Shown here piece by piece: positions 9,993-16,839 of a DNA stretch of 16,839 nucleotides. Source of the stretch: Terfezia claveryi (lineage: Eukaryota; Ascomycota; Pezizomycetes; Pezizales; Pezizaceae). The stretch is from the NCBI GenBank assembly GCA_015179025.1, contig WHUX01000621.1, positions 1-16,839 on the forward strand, given 5' to 3'. The position numbers and the translations under genes were made by a program. Position 1 is the stretch's first letter. Every line of letters starts with the position of its first letter. The notes below the pieces were generated by a model that was given only the letters and a program-made list of their open reading frames with translations, did not search any database and was not told the origin of the DNA.

Positions 9993-11200
9993 CTACAGGG
10001 GAGGTGGAGGGTGTTTCTGGCCGAGAAGAGAGTCGCTAGCGGCAGGCTCGATCTCGGAGACATGGACGACTAGGTGTCGTTTGATGTCTTTAGGGAACCT
10101 CAGGCGGTAGGCATGAGTGCCCACAGTGGCCAACACCTCAAATGGACCCAGGAAAATGTGGTCGAGCTTGTGGGAGGGCCATTCTGTTTGGAAGTGCCGG
10201 CTGGAGAGCCATACCTTGTCGCCTGGCTGATATCTGGGGGCTGGCAACCGTGAGCCATTGGCATATTCGGCTTGCCTGGCTTGTGCATACCTCAGCTCTG
10301 CCTTTAGGGTCAAGTGGAGCTCAGCGATTCTGGCTGCGAATTCCTTGGCTGGGGGTTGGGCTTTCTGCAGGAGAGCTAGGCTGTCCACGAATCAGGGGTG
10401 CCAACCATAATTGGCCAGGAAAGGAGAGGTTTTGGTGGATTACGAGAACTGGTTGTTTGTGGCGAATTCGCAGGTGGCCAGCAGCGAAACCCAGTTATCC
10501 TGCTGGTAGTTGACAAAGGCCCACAGATATTGCTCCATAATGGCATTCATCCTCTCTGATTGGCCGTCCTTCTGGAGGTGATATGCGGTTGACAAACGCA
10601 CTTTGATCCCCAGAAGCTCGCAGAAGGCTTGCCAGAATTCTGAGGTGAACTGAGGGCCACGGTAGGATACGATGGATTCGGGAGGCCATGATATCGGAAT
10701 ACATTATTGAGGTAGAGATTGGCTAACTCTGGGGCAGAGCAGGTATCCTGGCAAGGTATAACATGCCTCATTTTCGTCAACCGATCTACCACCATCAAGA
10801 TGGCATTGAACCCCGAATCTTCTGGCAACCCTGTTACGAAGTCCATAGTCAGGTGCAGCCACGGCCGATTAGGGATATCCAGAGGTTTCAGGGTCCCATA
10901 CGGGGCGTGGCGGACAGGCTTAGCATGCTTGCAAGTGTGGCAGTTCCGTACGTACCACTCCACGTCCTTCCGTTGGTCAATCTATATGTACTCCCTGGCT
11001 AGAAGCTCTAATGATTTGGCCACTCCAGGGTGACCTGCAACCAGGCTGTCATAGTGTTCCTTGATTAATCTAAGGCACTGCTCTCCTTCCGGCACATACA
11101 GCCATTCGAGGTGGTAGAGGAGGCCTTCCTGGACGGTACACTCGGCTAGGGAGATCTTGGGGTAGTGGCGCTGGCCAGAATCTACTGCGGCAATAATTTC
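9993..11200 (-). pseudogene. Element B integrase, in three broken frames
   Basis: The zinc-binding HHCC domain has His at 11054-11056 and 11030-11032 and Cys at 10940-10942 and 10931-10933. The DDE core starts with TMDF (Asp at 10841-10843). The expected SDRGPQF reads S-Y-R-G-P-Q-F, so the second catalytic Asp is Tyr (10662-10664). The Glu lies in GQSERMN (10554-10556). A GPF module (FLGPFEV, near 10148) precedes KRHLVVHVSEIEP. Integrase inserts the cDNA into the genome. Stops lie near 10400 and 10435, and frameshifts near 10980 and 10680. Loss of the catalytic Asp would by itself inactivate strand transfer. Confidence 0.9.
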
Positions 11201-11262
11201 CTTGGCCAAGGACTCATCCTCGTAGGCCCATTTCACCAGTTGTCGGAGGTCAGCTTCCATGG

Positions 11263-11374
11263 CGGCCTCAGCTTCTGCATCAGCCTTAGCTTCCGCATCA
11301 GCCTCAGCTTCCGCATCAGCCTCAGCTTCCGCATCAGCCTCAGCTTCCGCATCAACCTCAGCCTCAGCTTCAGC
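11263..11374 (-). repeat. 18-bp tandem repeat encoding an Ala/Glu/Asp hexapeptide
   Basis: The unit CAGCCTCAGCTTCCGCAT repeats without gaps from 11281 to 11352, four copies of which the first differs by one base. A diverged copy lies at 11263-11280 and a partial one reaches about 11374. On the minus strand it encodes Asp-Ala-Glu-Ala-Glu-Ala-type units in frame with RNase H and integrase. It lies between those domains, and such a stretch would form a highly acidic helix or flexible spacer. Confidence 0.9.
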
Positions 11375-11469
11375 AAGGACATTGGCCACTAGATCAAGGT
11401 TTTCGGGCTTCAATACCACCTGATTTTGGTATTTTAGCCTTTCATCCCCCCCCTTAGGGAGATCTCCTG

Positions 11470-11935
11470 ATCTCTAAGTTAATGCATCAGGCTTGTCACC
11501 CGCTTTTCCAGGACGGTACTTGATCTTAAAGTTGAACCGAAAGAGGAATTCAGACCACCTGGCCTGCCGTTGGTTGAGTAGCTTGGTGGTAGTAAAGTAC
11601 TCAAGGTTTTTATGGTCGGAAAGTACTTCGATAATCCCTTGGCTGACTCCAGGTGTGGCCTCCATTCCTCGAATGCTCGCACGATGGCCATCAACTCCTT
11701 GTCATAGATCTCGTAGTTGCACTCAGCGGGAAGTGCTTTTTCGAGAAGTAGGCCACTGGGTGCAGGATGCTATTGACATACTGAACAATATCCTGCCGAG
11801 ACATAGTCGGAAGCATCGGTTTCCACAATACATTCGCTGTCTGGGTCGAAATAGGCCAGGATCGGTGCTGAGCAGAAGGCTTCCTTGAGGTTCTGGAAGG
11901 CAGATTGGGCTTCTAGATTCCAGTCGAAATGCTGG
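11470..11935 (-). pseudogene. Element B RNase H domain, frameshifted
   Basis: The minus strand reads VETDASDY (Asp codon 11815-11817), then [38 protein letters not shown] and a C-terminal [14 protein letters not shown]. These are the ordered motifs of gypsy RNase H (D, E, D and the DAL-S/T-R tail). The enzyme degrades the RNA strand of the cDNA hybrid. Frameshifts occur after DASDY (near 11790), before YDKEL (near 11735), and within the segment at about 11640-11665. A short linker with VVLKPENL follows, leading to the Ala/Glu/Asp repeat. Confidence 0.88.
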
Positions 11936-11949
11936 TCTTTTTTGGTCAG

Positions 11950-12826
11950 GCGGTGAGGAGGGCTACAATCTTTGAATACCCTAGAATGATCTATCGGTAG
12001 AAGTTAGCGAACCCCAGAAAGGCTTAGACGTCCTTGAAATTTGCTGAGATTTACCATTCCTGAACAGTGGTGACCTTGGCAGGGTCATCCTGATGCCTTC
12101 CGTGGTGATGATTAACCTAGATACTTGACTCCTGCAATGAAACTCGCACTTCTCGGGTTGAGGTACAATCCGGCTTGCTCTAGCTTTTCCAACACTTGAC
12201 GGACATGGATTCTGTGCTCTGCCAGGGTATCTGAATAGATTAGGATATCATTAAGGTAGGCCATGCAGAACACATCAGAAAGTCTTGCAGGGTGTCATTG
12301 ATAAAGTGCTAGAAAGAGGCCGGGGTGTTAGTTAACCCAAAAGGCATAACATTATACTCAAAGTGGCCATAACGAGTTCGGAAGGCAGTTTTCCACTCCT
12401 CCCCCTCGGCGATCCATACCAGGTTGTTTGCCCTTCTCAAATCCATTTTGGTGAACCATTTGGTCTTGGAGAGCCTGGCTAATGTCTCCTGATTAGAGGC
12501 AGGGGATACCTGTTCTTGACTGTTATCTCGTTCAGCCCTCGATAGTCCACACATAGCTTAAGAGAACCATCCGATTTCTTGACAAATAGCACCGGGGCAC
12601 CCACTGGTGAGGAGCTGTGGCGAATGAAGCTCTTGTTGAGGTTTTCCTCCAAGTACTTCTTCAAAGCTTCCAGCTCCAACCGGGACATTCCATAGAGGGG
12701 CCCATAGGGGGGGGTCTTATCCTCTATCAGCGGAATCGTGTAGTCATATGGCTGGTGGGGTGCGAGTTTTTCTGTGGCCTTTTCAGAAAATAGGTCGATG
12801 AATTCATAGTATTCGTCCGGGACCAT
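11950..12826 (-). pseudogene. Element B reverse transcriptase with altered catalytic box
   Basis: From 12826 the frame reads [20 protein letters not shown] and YDYTIPL, then [20 protein letters not shown], the N-terminal half of gypsy RT. Near 12500 the frame changes and continues with [11 protein letters not shown] and [19 protein letters not shown]. The catalytic box reads YLND (12247-12258) in place of YLDD or YIDD, that is, Asp to Asn through G-to-A in the coding strand. It continues with ILIYSD. A further frameshift precedes AFLGFANFYR (near 12015). The in-frame sequence upstream (12827-13135) has stops at 12950 and near 12833. RT copies the RNA; loss of an Asp in this pair abolishes catalysis in known RTs. 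Confidence 0.9.
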
Positions 12827-12974
12827 GGACTTCTACTCCTCCTTCGACCGTGTCTTATTAATCTCCAGATTTCCCTCATGTATCGACAGGGCATGAGCCT
12901 TCAGCTGTGCCTTCCAGTAAGGTAAGCGAAGGCCCCTGCCCCGATAAAGCTAACGTTCATCAGGAAAGAAAATA

Positions 12975-13145
12975 GTTTGTCTCCCAGTGTCTCTAGAGAC
13001 AGTATTGCCACTGGAGACAAGGTGTGTCTCCACGATTGGCAGAATGTCTCTCAGTGTCTCTAGGAGACACTGTGAGACACTAGGAGACACATGGGAGACA
13101 CTCAGGAGACACCTAGGAGACATAAAAAGACACAAAAGACACCAG
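12975..13145. repeat. GGAGACAC minisatellite with opposed arms inside element B
   Basis: Right of about 13062 the plus strand has repeated GGAGACAC at an 11-bp spacing (for example TAGGAGACAC, GGGAGACAC, CAGGAGACAC, TAGGAGACAT). Left of it the complementary TGTCTC dominates, so the region is a loose inverted repeat. It contains a perfect 14-bp palindrome TGTCTCTAGAGACA (12988-13001) and a near-palindrome CAGTGTCTCTAGGAGACACTG-like segment (13052-13072). It lies in the PR-RT linker and on the minus strand reads in the RT frame as Ser/Val/Leu-rich sequence. Confidence 0.8.
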
Positions 13146-13189
13146 AGATAATCCTGTCCCCTGGAGATACCACCTGGCGTCCCGATGCC

Positions 13190-13360
13190 ACTTTTTTCTT
13201 GCTGATGTTGAGGGGCTTCGGGGGCGGCAGGACAGGGGAGATAGGGGGACCAGGGGAACCAGGGGAGCCAGGGGAGCAGGTGCTACGGGAGGGACAGGGG
13301 AAACGGGGCACAGAGGAAACTGAGAGCATAGGGGAAACCGTGGAGTCAACGGCATTGATG
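13190..13360 (-). other. Proline/glycine/serine-rich linker of element B
   Basis: The minus strand encodes a low-complexity P-G-S-P-G-S-P-G-P-P run, and on the plus strand repeated AGGGGA and CCAGGGGA. It follows the protease and precedes the GGAGACAC minisatellite. A flexible linker between PR and RT is the likely role. The sequence is open for a long stretch despite decay nearby. Confidence 0.6.
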
Positions 13361-13439
13361 TGTACAGGCTGGTGTGCCACCTGGGTTGGGTGGATTATTA
13401 GAGGCGGCAGCGCACACAGCCCAGTAACAGTAGCCTTCG

Positions 13440-13850
13440 GGTTCCCGTAGTGTCTTTTGCAGTAAGGGCTGTCGAACCGCAATGTATAGGAGCTGAAGCT
13501 GACCGATACATCTTGCATTCTGAGCCAGGGAATCCTGAGGACATAGGGTATTTGAGTTTTGTTACAAACTTGGGAGATTTGCCTCGGAGTGATCCCCGAC
13601 CTGGGTAGGCAAGCAAGCAATATTGGTGATATCGCGGAGGAGATGGGACCGACCGTCGATGACGTCCAGAACATAGGGGGTTTTGAGCTTGGACGTGGGT
13701 ATGGAAAATTTACTGACAAAGGGCTGGTCAACGAATGTAATTCCTGAGGCTCACAATCTATGAGTGCTGACGTGGTAATTGTTCTATCATTATTGATTTT
13801 TAAGGAGATAGATATAACAAAGTGGTTGCTGAACAAGCGAGATTCGTCAA
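13440..13850 (-). pseudogene. Element B aspartic protease, frameshifted at the active site
   Basis: The minus strand reads ISISLKINNDRTITTSALID, ending at the presumed catalytic Asp (13756-13758), followed by Cys. A frame change directly after it leads to ASGITFVDQPFVSKFSI in another frame, the normal continuation after D-C/S-G-A. A single missing G after TGTG would account for this. A further shift restores a frame with IPYVLRIPWLRMQDVSVSFS and FDSPYCKRHY, corresponding to the (I/L)G-P-W-L segment of gypsy proteases. The role is cleavage of the element polyprotein. The long open frame 13102-14079 is a chance fusion of these blocks rather than one protein. Confidence 0.8.
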
Positions 13851-14019
13851 CAATAGGAGAAGCGGAACACATGGAAAATGCAGACAAAGACAGAGATAAA
13901 TGGCCTGGGACAGGTCCCTTGCTAGTGTCAGTAACTAGGCAAGGGACAGGGCTTTTCCCGACTTGTCGACCTCCTCGATCCGGGCTTCGGAGATGGCATG
14001 AGCGGCCAGGGGGCGGTTT

Positions 14020-15130
14020 TTTCGGAGGGGACATGCCGCAATAAAGTGGTCCCTTTTCCACACGCAATGTACAACCCATTAGTGCGGCGGCAGTCTCTTT
14101 CCTCCTGGGTTAGTCGAGGCCTACCTGAAGATAAATCCATGGGGTGGTGTGCCGCCAGCCATAAGGGATGGGTGGGCTGGCTTATTGGCCGTAGGTTGGG
14201 TCTGAGGGCTTGGGTTCTGGGGTGCTGTACTCTTAGGCCGATAGGTACTGGAGGCGCTGGTCTGGGCTCTCAACCTAGCCAATTTTTACTACATCTTCGA
14301 TGCCTGATCAATGTATTCATTGAGAGTTTTAACATCTGGAGATTGCAGGAGGGCCATTTTGAGCTCAATATTGAGGCCTTCCTCGAATTGTTCCCACTTC
14401 ACCCGATCGTTCCACTCCACCTCTGCTACCAACCTTGAAAATTCAGCCATATACGCTGAGAGGTTATGTCCTCTCTGTTTTAGTTCTCGGAGAGCATGAG
14501 TTGCCATACCTACAGGATCTGGGTCTCCAAAAGCGCAGTCGAGGATTGTGAATAAAGCAGCGACATCGGGGAGGTTGAAGCGGTCATCGAGCACATAGGG
14601 TTGGACCTGGTCCAAAGCTATGTCCTCCAGTAGGCCGTATGACATAGGCTAATTGGTTGCTGAACGTAGGGAACTTTGGCAGCATCCCTATTTAGTTTGA
14701 TCTTGATGGATTTTTCCAGGCTTTCAGGCGAGTCCTGTTGCCATTAAACTCCAGTGGGGTGGAGAGATTCTGAGTCTTGGTGCCTAGGATACTTGGGTGC
14801 TGCTTGGTTTCCAATCGTGTCCAGGGCCCTATTCAGAGTCTGGATGGTTCTTCTTTCATTGATTAAGTCGTTCTGGGTGGTCGCGAGGTCGGCCTGGTAT
14901 GAGAGAAGGTCTTCAGTGAGTATCGTGATCTCGTCATTAGTTCTGGTCTGTTTCTGTTGGCCTTCATGTATGTCTGATTCCAGCCGTTGGCCTAAGGCAT
15001 CCGCGGCAAGGTATATGTCGATAATGGTCTGGTGATAACTGCAGAAGTCGGCCTAGTTCATAGGGATGGGTAGGGCTTGCCAGGCCTGAAATCTGACTGC
15101 GAGTGCGGAAGTTGTGTCTTGGTTAGACAT
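14020..15130 (-). pseudogene. Element B gag with N-terminal coiled region, capsid core and broken zinc knuckle
   Basis: The likely start is ATG at 15128-15130 (MSNQDTTSALAVRFQAWQAL), about 30 bases after the candidate primer-binding site. A coiled-coil-like block follows (EDLLSYQADLATTQNDLINE). After frameshifts near 14720-14660, the frame 14645-14289 holds the Ty3 gag core (for example LSAYMAEFSRLVAEVEWND). A stop at 14289 precedes a Pro/Thr/Ser-rich linker. The zinc knuckle has Cys at 14060-14062, His at 14046-14048 and Cys at 14031-14033. The first Cys position is Tyr (14069-14071), and the Cys-His spacing is one base short, so it is frameshifted. Stops also occur near 15058 and 14745. Gag would form the particle and bind RNA. 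Confidence 0.85.
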
Positions 15131-15139
15131 TGAGCATAC

Positions 15140-15159
15140 CAGTTGATCAGAGTGATCCA
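15140..15159 (-). other. Candidate primer-binding site of element B
   Basis: Six bases after the 5' LTR, the minus strand reads TGGATCACTCTGATCAAC. Primer-binding sites start with TGG, complementary to the CCA end of a tRNA. Element C has a related sequence at the same six-base spacing (TGGATTTGCTCTGACCAAC). I could not assign the tRNA. Confidence 0.6.
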
Positions 15160-15165
15160 ACGTAG

Positions 15166-15641
15166 TGAAACGACGGCTCTAGGGACAGGGCCGACCAAGG
15201 GGTACACCAGGGCAGTGGCAAAGGGAATCACACAAGTAGGAGCGCTACGTATGTGATCTGGGGAAAGGCTAGGACAAGGCAAGGGCAAGAGGCAAGAGAG
15301 GCCGAGGGCAAGGGGCACGAGACACGCGGAGGCAGTTGCCGCATGTGTCGGAGGGAGGCAGCTGTGCTGCAGAGCTGTTCACGAGATAAGGGTGTGCACA
15401 AGGGAGGTGCACAAGCATTGGAAGAGGCAAGGTCCTGTATTGGATATACAAGACGTTGGATAGGGATCCAACGAGAGGGCGGAGAGAGCAAGCTATATAT
15501 ACAGGCAGGCTTCCTTCCTAGGCAAGGCCACCGGAAGGAATAAGGTTCCGAGACCCCTTATCTCGGGAACTGAGATAACCACAATATTCAATAGGAAATA
15601 ACAGTAATAACATACCAGGCTAGGGAGGGACGGTTGTGACA
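15166..15641 (-). repeat. 5' LTR of element B (476 bp)
   Basis: This is the partner of 9165-9642 and starts with TGTCACAACC on the minus strand at 15641. A TATATATAG promoter-like box lies at 15493-15501 on the minus strand, with a hairpin TTATCTC/GAGATAA (15558-15564 and 15572-15578) upstream of it in U3. The LTR end carries TTTCA in place of the TTACA of the other copy, a change that keeps the terminal CA. Confidence 0.95.
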
Positions 15642-15646
15642 ATGCT
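15642..15646. repeat. Target-site duplication ATGCT, right copy
   Basis: Exact copy of 9160-9164, directly abutting the LTR end at 15641. Element A resumes after it. Confidence 0.93.
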
Positions 15647-16062
15647 AGTGATGTTAGAACTAGGATCGTGGATAGGTCAAGGACCATTAACGTATATCAG
15701 ACCATTATACTTCTACTCTAAAAAATTTAATTCAGCACAACTCAATTATCCTATCTTTTAAAAAGGAATTATTAGTGATTATTGACTCATTAAAATTTTT
15801 TGAAGTAACAATTAAGAGGTCACAAGTTCACTATTCTTACTGACCACAAACCATTAGTAACCTTCCATACTTAACGCCTGCAAGTCAAAAATTGAGGCGA
15901 TGGCAAGATTACCTAATGGAATTTAATATAGACATACAGCATACTGCAGGTAAGGAAAATTGGATAGTAGACAATCTATTAAGAAAGCAGAAATACTTAG
16001 ACACTCCTAGTACTAAGGACGATTATATTTCTAATAGTATCGATCCTCCTAACCATACCTAC
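15642..16062 (+). pseudogene. Element A RNase H, 3' part, resumed after element B
   Basis: Sequence after the target duplication continues the interrupted DAS motif with Ser-Asp-Val. It goes on through GSWIGQGPL, FYSKKFNSAQLNYPIF, LLVIIDSLKFFE, RGHKFTILTDHKPLVTFHT (Asp codon 15842-15844), RRWQDYLMEFNIDIQHTAGK and a decayed D-A-L-S-R tail (NWIVDNLLRKQ). These are ordered gypsy RNase H motifs. Stops and frameshifts occur near 15660, 15760, 15785, 15873 and 15892. Coding-like sequence continues to 16062, where the element C LTR begins. No integrase of A is in the window. Confidence 0.88.
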
Positions 16063-16669
16063 TGTCACAACCGTATGCTCAGTTGCCCTCGCTATTACCT
16101 GCGATCGCAGGTGATAGGTCATTGCCATTGTTGTCTTTGGCATTACCTGTGATCACAGGTGATGAGTTTTCCTTATTGCTGCCTTCGACATTACCTGTGA
16201 TGCAGGTGATGGGTTATTGTTATCGTTACCTTACTTGGCTTCCGAGATAGGGATCTTGGGAAGCTTTTATTTCCCCATTGCCCTCATAGAATTATATATA
16301 TATAGACCCTGTCCCTCATACTATCATTAGATCCCTATCCAACGTCTTGTATATCCAATACAGGGCCTTGCTTCTCTCCATGTTTAGTGCCTCTCCCTTG
16401 TGTACCTCCTTGTCTCGCCTCAACTCTATAGCCCTGCTACCCACCCCGTGAACCTCCTATCCTTACCTTGTCTTGACTTGCCTTGCCTTGTCTCTATAGC
16501 CCTACTGCCTCCTACTACTCCCATGTGCCTCTCTCGCCCTCGCCCTTACCCTCCGTCCTAGCCTTTTCCCCTAAGTCAAATACGTAGTGTTCCTATATGT
16601 GTGTTACCCTAGCCTTGCCCTTGCCCTGGCGTACCCCTTGGTCACCTTGTCTGCAGAGCCCACGTTACA
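16063..16669 (+). repeat. 5' LTR of element C (607 bp)
   Basis: It begins TGTCACAACC and ends GTTACA, as in element B LTRs, and shares with B the segment CCAACGTCTTGTATATCC (about 16338-16355) and GCGTACCCCTTGGTCACC (16630-16647). A TATA-rich box lies at 16293-16305. A hairpin with GCTTCC and GGAAGC stems spans 16238-16264. The U3 head (16075-16235) is unlike that of B and consists of three palindromic 48-bp units. Confidence 0.85.
16094..16237 (+). repeat. Three 48-bp tandem units with palindromic cores
   Basis: ATTACCTG begins at 16094, 16142 and 16190, an exact 48-bp period. The first core is ACCTGCGATCGCAGGT and the second ACCTGTGATCACAGGT, both perfect 16-bp palindromes. The third, ACCTGTGATGCAGGT, is one base short. 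The cores lie in U3 upstream of the TATA box and could be sites for a dimeric DNA-binding protein or cruciform-forming elements. No factor can be named from sequence. Confidence 0.88.
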
Positions 16670-16675
16670 CTACAT

Positions 16676-16694
16676 TGGATTTGCTCTGACCAAC
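16676..16694 (+). other. Candidate primer-binding site of element C
   Basis: TGGATTTGCTCTGACCAAC starts six bases after the LTR end, the same spacing as in element B, and matches B at most positions. The shared placement supports function in priming of first-strand synthesis, but part of the match may be shared leader sequence. Confidence 0.55.
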
Positions 16695-16701
16695 CAGTAC
16701 A

Positions 16702-16839
16702 ATTTCTGAATCAACCCTGTTACCCACTGACAGGCTTTCAAGTATAGCGGGAAACCCTAATACCCTCAGACCCAGCCCAGCTGTTGGAATACTGTCGAAT
16801 AGCCATCGATATCTTCACCCTCACCTATAGGATTGGCGA
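16702..16839 (+). pseudogene. Element C gag, N-terminal fragment
   Basis: By alignment to the gag start of B, the initiation codon position reads ATT (16702-16704) where B has ATG. Further on, one frame reads LLEYCRIAIDIFTLTYRIG up to the window end, resembling the IIDIYLAADALG region of B gag. The two parts are in different frames, so at least one indel is present. Only about 45 codons are visible, and the assignment rests on homology with B. Confidence 0.5.

Larger units (their letters stand above)
9165..15641 (-). mobile_element. Element B: full-length chromodomain Ty3/gypsy retrotransposon inserted in A
   Basis: The element is 6477 bp, bounded by two LTRs and a perfect 5-bp duplication. 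On the minus strand, from 15641 downward, the order is 5' LTR, primer-binding site, gag with zinc knuckle, protease, reverse transcriptase, RNase H, integrase, chromodomain, polypurine tract and 3' LTR. RT before integrase defines Ty3/gypsy, and the C-terminal chromodomain places it with the chromoviruses, whose integration is steered to modified chromatin in studied members. Almost every domain carries a frameshift or stop, so it is complete in structure but not in coding capacity. GC content is clearly higher than in A and the left flank. Confidence 0.95.
16063..16839 (+). mobile_element. Element C: 5' end of a third Ty3/gypsy element, truncated by the window edge
   Basis: A 607-bp LTR (16063-16669) is followed by a primer-binding-like sequence and a leader that aligns with the gag start of element B. 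The insertion splits element A downstream of RNase H. Its 3' part lies outside the window. The target duplication, if intact, should be CCTAC (16058-16062) and should reappear after the distal LTR. Confidence 0.8.

Noticed and set aside
11165..11392. Plus-strand frame with repeated Ser-Phe-Arg-Ile-Ser-Leu units
   Set aside because: It is the antisense of the in-frame Ala/Glu/Asp repeat, which lies in the RNase H-integrase frame.
12975..13145. CRISPR-like array
   Set aside because: Units are 11 bp without unique spacers and occur in both orientations, and the context is a eukaryotic retrotransposon. It is a minisatellite.
13102..14079. 325-codon minus-strand frame as a single protein
   Set aside because: It joins fragments of zinc knuckle, protease and linker in the wrong frames. 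The expected motifs (HFIAAC, FVDQPF) appear in other frames. Treated as pieces of element B.
16094..16237. Terminator or attachment site reading of the palindromes
   Set aside because: They lie upstream of a TATA box inside U3 and repeat at a fixed 48-bp period. A tandem regulatory or structural repeat explains them better.

Overview
The window looks like repeat-rich heterochromatin of a filamentous fungus. It holds no convincing host gene. The evidence is three stacked Ty3/gypsy LTR retrotransposons, one with a C-terminal chromodomain, plus AT-rich, CpG-depleted sequence with a repeat-induced point mutation (RIP)-like signature. I cannot name the species or phylum from sequence alone.

Layout. 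(1) About 1-4286: very AT-rich, stop-riddled sequence with almost no CpG and no recognisable gene. (2) About 4287-9164: the left part of element A, plus strand. It has a probable LTR/promoter with a TATA box and two TGACTCA sites in a 40-bp repeat, then decayed gag, protease and reverse transcriptase, and it stops inside the RNase H domain. (3) 9165-15641: element B, minus strand, structurally complete at 6477 bp. It has two LTRs (476 and 478 bp, roughly 93% identical by eye), TG...CA ends, a 5-bp target duplication ATGCT, a candidate primer-binding site, a polypurine tract, and gag-PR-RT-RNase H-integrase-chromodomain in Ty3/gypsy order, with frameshifts and stops in most domains. (4) 15642-16062: element A resumes with the rest of RNase H, in register with the interrupted codons. 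(5) 16063-16839: the 5' end of element C, plus strand, with a 607-bp LTR, the same candidate primer-binding region as B, and the first part of gag. It runs off the window and interrupts A a second time.

A must be the oldest; B and C landed in it later and independently. B and C are related families: they share LTR termini, LTR body, leader and gag N-terminus, but have different U3 heads. Nothing here looks autonomously active. B has lost the reading frame in gag, PR and pol, and carries substitutions at key residues: the RT box reads YLND, an integrase Asp is Tyr, and a zinc-knuckle Cys is Tyr.

The more unusual structures are the three 48-bp palindromic units in the LTR of C, an 11-bp GGAGACAC minisatellite with inverted arms between PR and RT of B, an Ala/Glu/Asp hexapeptide repeat between RNase H and integrase of B, and an unrecognised N-terminal region of roughly 200 residues or more in the gag of A. 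I see no undescribed cellular system; the interest lies in the nested transposon architecture and these embedded repeats.
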